DNA of 64,000 nt from Clostridium simiarum (lineage in GTDB: Bacteria; Bacillota; Clostridia; Clostridiales; Clostridiaceae), in contig NZ_JAHLQL010000008.1 in the NCBI RefSeq assembly GCF_018919175.1, forward strand, positions 1-64,000. Direction: 5' to 3'. The position numbers and the translations under genes were made by a program. The notes under the pieces were generated by a model. It searched no databases and was not told the origin of the DNA. It saw only the letters and a program-made list of their open reading frames with translations. Each line of letters opens with the position of its first letter. The stretch's first letter is position 1. Of this stretch, positions 57,345 to 64,000 are shown piece by piece.

Positions 57345-58613
57345 GTGAAAAAGAATTGGAGAAAGATAGTAATACCATTGCTTGTAATAGCAGTAATTGT
57401 AATGGGCTCCTTAACAGCTTGGTCAATCTATAAAGAAAAGGGAAACTCTAGAACAGCTGATATCCCTAAAGATGGTGTAGTTTCAGCCTCAGCATTTAAG
57501 AAAATTAAAAACACCCATGATATGAAAATGTTTAATGGAGAGGAAAATGGTATAAAGTATCAATGGCTATTTTTAGGCAATGATATAACAAAACCAAGGG
57601 ATATAAATTTATTAATTAGCTTCAATAACGATGAATTAGATTCAGTAAAAAGTCTAACATCATCAGAATGGGTACAGGGCTTTAGTTTTAATGAAAGTGA
57701 TTCCATTGATTATAACCCAACAATATCTATTGAATTAAATAGCAAGTGGGATTGCAGCGGAGCAGATATTTATAAATTTGATGAAAAAACCAATACTTAT
57801 GTAATAGTGTCTGGAGCTAGTGTTGAAAATTCTGATAGGACAATTGTGACTTTCATACACTTAGATAATAAAGGGAAGTTCTACATAGTAGGTAATGGGA
57901 CGAACCAATATATGGCTTCTAACAAAGAAGAGAACAAAGATGAAGAAAATAAGAAAGAAGAAGAGGAAAAGAAAAGTGAAGCTCCACAGTATTTGACAGA
58001 TAGTAAATCCAGTGGAAGTGGTAATAAACCTTATACCAATAAATCCAAGGAGAAGTATGCTTCAACTGCAAGGGAAAGAGCTCAAATGGCAAGAGGTTCT
58101 GATAAAAAAGATAAATATCAGACAGATCCTACTCCAGAAGGAAAGCCATCTCCTGTAGAGTGGCAAGATAAATCAGTAGATAAAAGCAAGGTTAGATACT
58201 GCACTCTTTCTATTAGATGTGATACCTTACTAAAGCCAGCTAATTATGCAGAAGCAAAATCCAATGGAAAGGAAGAGATGATTCCTTCAAATGGTATCAT
58301 TTATGCTACAAGGACAGTGGAGTTTTATGAGGGAGAATTTGTGTTTGACGTACTCCTTAGGGAAGTTAAAAAGAATAAGATACACATGGAGTTTGAAATG
58401 ACACCAATATTCAATAGCAACTATATACAAGGAATTAATAATTTATATGAATTTGACGGAGGAGCCTTAAGTGGATGGATGTACAAGGTTAATGGATGGT
58501 TTCCTAACTATGGATGTAGTAGATACTTACTTAAAGATGGAGATGTTATAGAGTGGGTATATACTTGCGACTTAGGCAGAGATGTTGGCTGTGAATGGAT
58601 GGGAGGGCAATAG
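57345..58613 (+). CDS. Membrane-anchored protein with C-terminal DUF4430 domain
   Basis: The 422-aa protein starts at GTG behind AAGGAGG. A membrane segment (residues 8-28) is followed by an extracellular beta-rich domain (~45-185, YQWLFLGNDITKPRDINLLI), a Lys/Glu low-complexity linker (~192-215) plus a basic stretch, and a C-terminal DUF4430 domain (~283-410). The last shares with the 911-aa protein the signature SGWMYKVNGWFPNYG and LKDGDVIEWVY. Cys286, 292, 391, 408 and 416 could form disulfides. It probably passes or co-binds the corrinoid close to the transporter. It ends 2 bases before the ECF T gene. Confidence 0.85.
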   Translation: MKKNWRKIVIPLLVIAVIVMGSLTAWSIYKEKGNSRTADIPKDGVVSASAFKKIKNTHDMKMFNGEENGIKYQWLFLGNDITKPRDINLLISFNNDELDSVKSLTSSEWVQGFSFNESDSIDYNPTISIELNSKWDCSGADIYKFDEKTNTYVIVSGASVENSDRTIVTFIHLDNKGKFYIVGNGTNQYMASNKEENKDEENKKEEEEKKSEAPQYLTDSKSSGSGNKPYTNKSKEKYASTARERAQMARGSDKKDKYQTDPTPEGKPSPVEWQDKSVDKSKVRYCTLSIRCDTLLKPANYAEAKSNGKEEMIPSNGIIYATRTVEFYEGEFVFDVLLREVKKNKIHMEFEMTPIFNSNYIQGINNLYEFDGGALSGWMYKVNGWFPNYGCSRYLLKDGDVIEWVYTCDLGRDVGCEWMGGQ

Positions 58614-58615
58614 AG

Positions 58616-59506
58616 ATGACTAATTCTTTTAAGGGTTTTCATCCTATAGTAAATTTCTATTACTTCACAGTGGTTATAATATTTAGTATGTTTTTTATGC
58701 ATCCAATATTTTTAGGGATTTCTTTAATTTCTTCATTTATTTACTCTGTGAGTTTGAATGGAAAAAAAGCAGTTAAGTTTAATCTTTTATACATGTTCCC
58801 CTTACTTATTATAATGGCAATTATGAATCCAGCTTTTAATCATCAAGGGGTAACCATTCTATTCTATCTTAAGAGCGGAAATCCTATGACTCTTGAATCA
58901 ATTTTGTATGGTATTGCAGCAGCAGTAATGTTTATTTCAGTTATTTTGTGGTTTTCTTGTTACAACGCAGTAATGTCTTCAGATAAATTTATTTATTTAT
59001 GGGGAAGGGTTATTCCAGGCACTTCCCTTATAATATCTATGGTATTAAGATTTGTACCAAGATATAAGGCACAAATTAAGGTCATATCTAATGGCCAAAA
59101 GTGCATAGGTCGTGATGTAACCAACGGAAATATTATAACTAGAGCCAAGAATGGAATAAAGATTCTATCAATTATGACTACCTGGGCCTTAGAGAATGCT
59201 ATTGAAACAGCAGATTCCATGAAATCAAGAGGTTATGGACTTAAAGGGCGTACAAGTTTTTCTATATTTAGATTTGATAAAAGAGATAAGATTACCTTTT
59301 TACTAATGTTTGCACTTACAATAATAATCTTAATAGGTTCATTTTTAGGAGAAAACACCATAGTATATTATCCAATTATAAAGGTAAAAGCTATTACGGC
59401 ATTTAGTGTGTTAGTGTACATTGCATATATATTGCTTTGTCTTATGCCTTTTATCATAGATTTTAAGGAGGAAATAAAATGGAAGCGTTTGGCATTAGAG
59501 AATTAA
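58616..59506 (+). CDS. ecfT: ECF transporter T component
   Basis: This 296-aa membrane protein couples the ATPase to the S component. It has about five spans and the coupling motif of EcfT, here SMKSRGYGLKGRTSF (SRG in place of ARG). I start at ATG 58616, 2 bases after the DUF4430 gene stop, since GGGAGGG lies at 58601. It overlaps the ATPase gene by 28 bases. Confidence 0.9.
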   Translation: MTNSFKGFHPIVNFYYFTVVIIFSMFFMHPIFLGISLISSFIYSVSLNGKKAVKFNLLYMFPLLIIMAIMNPAFNHQGVTILFYLKSGNPMTLESILYGIAAAVMFISVILWFSCYNAVMSSDKFIYLWGRVIPGTSLIISMVLRFVPRYKAQIKVISNGQKCIGRDVTNGNIITRAKNGIKILSIMTTWALENAIETADSMKSRGYGLKGRTSFSIFRFDKRDKITFLLMFALTIIILIGSFLGENTIVYYPIIKVKAITAFSVLVYIAYILLCLMPFIIDFKEEIKWKRLALEN

Positions 59507-61221
59507 CTTTTACATACCCACTTAAAGAAGCTCCAGCTCTTAAAAATATTAATTTAACTATAAATCAAGGTGAGTTCTTAGTGATATGTGGAAAGTCTGG
59601 TTGCGGAAAGAGTACATTATTACGCCACCTTAAAACTACATTAACCCCTCATGGAACTCGTAGTGGTGAAATTTTATTTAACTCTAAACCCATTGAAGAT
59701 ATAACCATGAGGGAGCAAGCATCACAGATAGGATACGTACTTCAGAGTCCAGATAATCAAATTGTTACAGATAAGGTATGGCATGAACTGGCCTTTGGGC
59801 TTGAAAGTCTAGGATATGATAATAAAACCATAAGACTTAGAGTAGCTGAAATGGCAAGCTTTTTTGGAATTCAAACCTGGTTTATGAAGGATGTAACAGA
59901 ACTATCAGGAGGGCAAAAACAATTATTAAACTTAGCATCAATTATGGCCATGCAACCATTGGTTTTACTTTTAGATGAGCCAACATCTCAGTTAGACCCA
60001 ATAGCTGCCAGTGATTTTCTTCAAACTATAAAAAAGATTAATAGGGATCTAGGAACAACTATAATTATGACAGAGCATCATCTAGAAGAGGTATTTACCA
60101 TGGCTGATAGAGTAGTAGTAATGGATGAAGGTGAAATCATAGCAAATGATATTCCTCAAAAGGTAGGGAGAAGGCTAAAAGAGATTAACCATGAAATGTT
60201 CGTATCAATGCCATCTTCTATGAAGATACATTCCATGGTAGAAAATAAATTAAGTTGTCCTATCACTGTAAGAGAAGGCCGCAATTGGATTAATGAATTA
60301 CTTAAGGAAAAAGATATTTTACATAGAAAGCTTGAAGAAATCCCTAGAATTAATTATGAAGATAAGTCAATGAAAAAAAGAAACAAAATACTATTTAGAA
60401 GTGAAAGTGAAGACTTAGAAAACATTGCAATTAAACTTGAAGATGTGTGGTTTAAATATGATAAAAATCTACCTGATGTAGTAAAAGACTTATCTTTAGA
60501 AGTAAAGCGTGGAGAGCTTTACTGCATTGTAGGTGGAAATGGTACAGGGAAAACCACTACTCTTTCAATTATAAATGGAATAAATAAACCTTATAGAGGT
60601 AAGGTTTTTATAGATGGTAAAGATATAAGGAAGATGAAGGATAAGGAGCTGTTTACAAAGAACTTAGGTGTACTTCCACAAAATCCTCAAGTACTATTTG
60701 TAAAAAAGACAGTGGAGCTAGATTTACATGAGATGTTATCAAAGTTTAAGTTAAGTAAAGAGGAGAGAGTAGAGAAAGTTAAAGAGATAGCAAAACTAGT
60801 AGAGATTGAACATCTTTTAGATATGCACCCCTATGACTTAAGTGGAGGAGAACAACAAAGGGCTGCTCTTGCGAAGGTTTTACTATTAGAACCAAAGATT
60901 ATTTTACTTGATGAACCTACCAAGGGGCTTGATGGACATTTTAAAGAAAAGCTATATAAAATCCTAAAAAAATTACTTAATGAGGGAGTTACAGTGGTTA
61001 TGGTTTCTCATGACATTGAATTTTGTGCTGAATACGCAGATAGATGTGCACTATTTTTTGACGGGAATATAGTTACTTATGATACACCTAATAAGTTTTT
61101 TTCAGGGAATAGCTTTTATACTACTGCAGCTAATAGGATGTCACGTCATGTATTTGAAAACACAGTAACTTGTGAGGATGTGATTAGTTTATGCAATTTA
61201 AATATGAGCAAGGTGAAATAA
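59479..61221 (+). CDS. ecfA: ECF transporter, fused double ATPase
   Basis: The 580-aa protein joins two ABC ATPase domains. The first (~1-235) has GKSGCGKSTLLRHL, ELSGGQKQLLNL and LLLDEPTSQLDP. The second (~310-565) has GGNGTGKTTTLSII, DLSGGEQQRAALAK and ILLDEPTKGLDG. Other ECF systems use two separate proteins EcfA1/EcfA2. A spacer of about 70 residues links them. It overlaps the T gene at the start and the S gene at the end, so all three are coupled. Both sites look catalytically complete. Confidence 0.95.
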   Translation: MEAFGIRELTFTYPLKEAPALKNINLTINQGEFLVICGKSGCGKSTLLRHLKTTLTPHGTRSGEILFNSKPIEDITMREQASQIGYVLQSPDNQIVTDKVWHELAFGLESLGYDNKTIRLRVAEMASFFGIQTWFMKDVTELSGGQKQLLNLASIMAMQPLVLLLDEPTSQLDPIAASDFLQTIKKINRDLGTTIIMTEHHLEEVFTMADRVVVMDEGEIIANDIPQKVGRRLKEINHEMFVSMPSSMKIHSMVENKLSCPITVREGRNWINELLKEKDILHRKLEEIPRINYEDKSMKKRNKILFRSESEDLENIAIKLEDVWFKYDKNLPDVVKDLSLEVKRGELYCIVGGNGTGKTTTLSIINGINKPYRGKVFIDGKDIRKMKDKELFTKNLGVLPQNPQVLFVKKTVELDLHEMLSKFKLSKEERVEKVKEIAKLVEIEHLLDMHPYDLSGGEQQRAALAKVLLLEPKIILLDEPTKGLDGHFKEKLYKILKKLLNEGVTVVMVSHDIEFCAEYADRCALFFDGNIVTYDTPNKFFSGNSFYTTAANRMSRHVFENTVTCEDVISLCNLNMSKVK

Positions 61222-62120
61222 CTGAAGTTATAAATTATCATGAGAGTTCTTTAGAGGGTTATAACAAAGATGAAACTAAAAATAATGATATGGTTGAATT
61301 TAAAAATCTTATAGAAATAGAGCATGAATATAAAGAAGAAACAAAGGAGCAAAAACCTTCAGAAGATTACAAAGAAAATAAATCTAAAAAACAGCAAGGA
61401 GCAGTAGAAAAAAATCATAAGTTAAATGAAAGAACTGTATTTGCATCGGTGCTGATATTAATTGTAGTTCCAATAACAATATTATTTGGGATCTTTGTAT
61501 TAAAGGATAGAAAATATTACTTTATAAGTCTACTAATTGTTATATACACTATGATTCCATTCTTTATGGTGTTTGAAAAAAGAAAGCCACAGGCTAGAGA
61601 GCTAATAGTAATTTCAGTGCTCTCTGCAATTGCAGTGGCAGGAAGAGCAGCATTTTTTATGCTTCCACAATTTAAACCTGTAGTAGCAGTGGTGATTATT
61701 TCAGGAGTATGCTTTGGAGCAGAATCAGGTTTTCTTGTGGGAGCTGTATCGGGATTTGTATCTAATTTTTTCTTTGGACAAGGTCCTTGGACCCCATGGC
61801 AAATGTTCGGATTCGGGATAATTGGCTTTCTTGCAGGGATTTTATTTAAAAAGGGAAGATTAAAGAAAAATAGAATTGCCCTATGTATATATGGAGGACT
61901 AGCCACCTTTTTTATATATGGCGTATTACTAAATACAGCCTCTGTGTTTATGATGTATTCTAAATTTAGCGTAGATGTATTTATAGCCTGTATTATATCA
62001 GGTATACCTTTTGATGCTGTACATGCTATATCTACAGTGTTTTTTCTCTTTATAATATCTGAGCCCATGATAGAAAAGCTAGATAGGATAAAAATAAAAT
62101 ACGGATTAATAGAACCATAA
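61191..62120 (+). CDS. ECF transporter S component, probable cobalamin/corrinoid binder
   Basis: The 309-aa S component has about six to seven spans from residue ~82 (ASVLILIVVPITILFGIFVL, ISVLSAIAVAGRAAFFMLPQ, FFFGQGPWTPWQMFGFGIIG). The region RAAFFMLPQFKPVVAVVIIS and the GPWTPWQM loop resemble S components grouped with cobalamin uptake (CbrT-like). It carries an unusual ~80-residue hydrophilic, acidic N-terminal extension in the cytoplasm. The substrate is inferred from the riboswitch and the DUF4430 proteins of the operon. Confidence 0.85.
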   Translation: MQFKYEQGEITEVINYHESSLEGYNKDETKNNDMVEFKNLIEIEHEYKEETKEQKPSEDYKENKSKKQQGAVEKNHKLNERTVFASVLILIVVPITILFGIFVLKDRKYYFISLLIVIYTMIPFFMVFEKRKPQARELIVISVLSAIAVAGRAAFFMLPQFKPVVAVVIISGVCFGAESGFLVGAVSGFVSNFFFGQGPWTPWQMFGFGIIGFLAGILFKKGRLKKNRIALCIYGGLATFFIYGVLLNTASVFMMYSKFSVDVFIACIISGIPFDAVHAISTVFFLFIISEPMIEKLDRIKIKYGLIEP

Positions 62121-62171
62121 GCTTAAAAAATGTATAATACACTTATAGTGAATTGTGAAAGGACAGTGCTT

Positions 62172-64000
62172 ATGGAAGAGGAGTTAAATATAAAAGGTGT
62201 AAGAAATATTGGTATATTGGCTCATGTTGATGCAGGAAAAACTACTTTAACAGAGCATATTTTATATAAAAGTGAAGTCATAAGGAGCCTTGGAAGCGTT
62301 GATAAAGGAACCGCACATACAGATAGCTTAGAGGTAGAAAAGCAAAGAGGGATTTCTGTAAAGTCCTCTGAGGCTAACTTAAGCTGGAAGGGGATAGATA
62401 TAAACATAATTGATACTCCTGGGCATGTAGACTTTTCAGCAGAGGTAGAAAGGTCTCTTAGTGTACTAGATGGAGCGGTTATTGTTATTTCAGCAGTGGA
62501 GGGGGTACAGCCTCAGACAGAAGTATATTTCAAGGCTTTAAAAGATATGAAAGTTCCTACAATAATATTTATAAATAAGGTTGATAGAGTAGGTGCTGAC
62601 ATAGATAAGGTGTTAGAAGAAATTAATAAGATTTTGACAGATTCGACTTTAACACTAGAATTTCTTAGGGGACAGGAGTCACAAAATCCAGAGGTGGAAT
62701 TACTTTTTAAAGATCAGGTTAAAAGTCCTAAGTATAAGGATGATTTCATAGAAGCCATGGCAGAAAAGGATGAATTATTATTAGAGAAATATTTAGAAGG
62801 GGAAGATATAGACTCTAAATTTTTAAAGGAGAGACTAGCCCTTTTAATAGGTAAGTGTAGCATTTATCCTGTGCTGTATGGGGCAGCTATGAGGGATGTA
62901 GGCGTTACAGAACTTTTAGATTCTTTAGTGGATTTTATACCCTCATATGAAGATTACAGCAAAGAAGAGCTCTCTGCCATAGTTTTCAAAGTAAAACGTC
63001 ATAAAAACCTTGGGAAGCTAGCTTATATTAGATTATATAGAGGGAAGATTGAAAGCAGAGATTTAGTTTATAATCATACTAAAGATATTGAGGAGAAGGT
63101 AACACAGATTAAAAAGCTTAAGGGTCATAAAGAAGTTGATTGTGGGCATGTTTTATCAGGAGAAATTGCTTGTGTTTCCGGGTTATCAAAGGTAAGTATA
63201 GGAGATATTTTGGGAAGTCCCAAAAGAATACCTAAAACTCCAAGTATAGCAAAGTCTCTTTTAACACTTCAAGTTTTTCCAAAACTTAAAGAGGATTATG
63301 TGAAACTTGTGGAAGCATTTCAAGAGTTAGAAGAAGAAGATCCACTACTTAATGTGCAGTGGATAAAGGAAAAAAATGAGCTTCATATTCAAATAATGGG
63401 TATGATTCAAGTTGAAATTTTAGGAAGCATATTAAAAAGCAGATTTGATATAGAGGTTTCTTTTGGAAAGCCATCTGTAATATACAAAGAAACCCCTTCA
63501 GGAAATGGAGTAGGTTTTGAAAGCTATACTATGCCAAAACCTTGTTGGGCTGTGGTTAAATTCTTTATAGAACCTTTAGAAAGAGGTGCTGGATTAGTCT
63601 ATGAATCTAATGTTAGGACAGAGGATATAAAGGTTAGGTATCAAAGGGAAATAGAAAGTCAATTACCTGTAGCTTTAAGTCAAGGACTCTATGGCTGGGA
63701 GGTTATAGATTTAAAAGTAACCTTACTAGCTGGAGAGGATCACGTCATGCACAGTAATCCTGGAGATTTTATCATAGCAACCTCCATAGGAATAATGAAT
63801 GGGCTAAGTAATATAGGGACTACCTTATTAGAGCCTATAATTAAGTTTAGGATTTCCGTACCAGAGGAAGTTGGAGGAAAGGTTTTAAGCGATATAATAC
63901 AAATGAGAGGAACCTTTGATAGCCCTGTGATTTCAAAGGGAAGCTTTACTGTAGAAGGTGAGATGCCAGCAGCAACCTCTTTAGATTATCCTATAAGACT
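62172..64000 (+). CDS. Tet(M)-like translation factor GTPase, 3' end missing
   Basis: The frame starts at ATG 62172 and is open to the window end (609 codons seen). It is an EF-G-like ribosomal protection family protein: G domain with NIGILAHVDAGKTTLTEHIL, switch RGISVKSSEA, DTPGHVDFSAEVERSLSVLD and FINKVDR; then domain 2 and domains III-V (VSFGKPSVIYKETP). The domain IV tip, which in Tet(M) reads YSPVSTPADF, is here VMHSNPGDF, so drug-chasing activity is uncertain. It may be a chromosomal housekeeping relative rather than a resistance gene. It is not linked to a mobile element in the window. Confidence 0.9.
   Translation, partial: MEEELNIKGVRNIGILAHVDAGKTTLTEHILYKSEVIRSLGSVDKGTAHTDSLEVEKQRGISVKSSEANLSWKGIDINIIDTPGHVDFSAEVERSLSVLDGAVIVISAVEGVQPQTEVYFKALKDMKVPTIIFINKVDRVGADIDKVLEEINKILTDSTLTLEFLRGQESQNPEVELLFKDQVKSPKYKDDFIEAMAEKDELLLEKYLEGEDIDSKFLKERLALLIGKCSIYPVLYGAAMRDVGVTELLDSLVDFIPSYEDYSKEELSAIVFKVKRHKNLGKLAYIRLYRGKIESRDLVYNHTKDIEEKVTQIKKLKGHKEVDCGHVLSGEIACVSGLSKVSIGDILGSPKRIPKTPSIAKSLLTLQVFPKLKEDYVKLVEAFQELEEEDPLLNVQWIKEKNELHIQIMGMIQVEILGSILKSRFDIEVSFGKPSVIYKETPSGNGVGFESYTMPKPCWAVVKFFIEPLERGAGLVYESNVRTEDIKVRYQREIESQLPVALSQGLYGWEVIDLKVTLLAGEDHVMHSNPGDFIIATSIGIMNGLSNIGTTLLEPIIKFRISVPEEVGGKVLSDIIQMRGTFDSPVISKGSFTVEGEMPAATSLDYPIR

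Noticed and set aside
61517..62068. 183-codon frame antisense to the S component
   Set aside because: It is a shadow of the real plus-strand gene, which has coupled neighbours and membrane spans; no RBS.
62172..64000. Acquired mobile tetracycline resistance gene
   Set aside because: No transposon or conjugation genes nearby and the drug-site loop differs from Tet(M); treated as a diverged chromosomal relative.

Overview
This is a 64 kb stretch of a low-GC, AT-rich Gram-positive chromosome, most likely Clostridium sensu stricto. The basis is codon and base composition, strong AAGGAGG ribosome binding sites, clostridial families (DUF1659/DUF2922, DUF969/DUF979, M42 peptidases, DUF4430 surface proteins, cohesin and dockerin modules) and a type I-B CRISPR system. 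I do not assign a species. The window opens inside a 5S rRNA gene followed by tRNA-Lys and ends inside a Tet(M)-like translation-factor gene.

Layout: 0.7-1.2 kb, PTS glucose-type IIA protein (minus strand). 1.9-12.0 kb, a beta-galactoside utilisation cluster: ABC sugar-binding lipoprotein, two permeases, GH2 beta-galactosidase, an (alpha/alpha)6 glycosidase, a DMT exporter and a LacI-family regulator, with a candidate cre site over the first promoter. 12-16.3 kb, a DUF975 membrane protein, a Crp/Fnr regulator and a DUF969-DUF979-pcp operon. 16.5-19.6 kb, three tandem M42 peptidases, the last lacking the catalytic Glu pair. 19.7-24.2 kb, cobalamin adenosyltransferase, a small SMR-like protein with a GT39-type glycosyltransferase, and two unknown envelope genes. 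24.2-26.5 kb, GH4 6-phospho-beta-glucosidase and RpiR regulator. 26.5-28.2 kb, a dense DnaA-box cluster followed by thyA-folA. 29.0-40.4 kb, a complete type I-B CRISPR-Cas locus (cas1-cas2-cas4, then cas8-cas7-cas5-cas3-cas6) with an array of 38 full repeats plus one truncated. 40.7-45.9 kb, an L7/L12-like membrane protein, a GntR-ABC operon, a lipoprotein, an HNH protein and TPP-riboswitch-controlled thiT. 46.0-48.2 kb, dhaKLM. 48.5-52.0 kb, an Opp-type peptide importer without ATPases. 52.5-53.05 kb, a DUF1659/DUF2922 pair.

The most interesting region is 53.1-62.1 kb. A good promoter, a cobalamin riboswitch and an intrinsic terminator precede a DUF2292 small protein. Next come a 911-aa secreted protein (DUF4430 transcobalamin-like domain, helical bundle, alpha/alpha toroid like the alpha domain of intrinsic factor, beta-sandwich, C-terminal type I dockerin), a membrane-anchored cohesin and a membrane-anchored second DUF4430 protein. 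A complete ECF transporter follows (T component, fused double ATPase, S component). I read this as a B12-repressed, surface-assembled corrinoid-capture machine. A transcobalamin-like binder would be docked on the membrane by cohesin-dockerin contact and hand its ligand to a dedicated ECF importer. The parts are seen in the sequence and the joint function is inferred.
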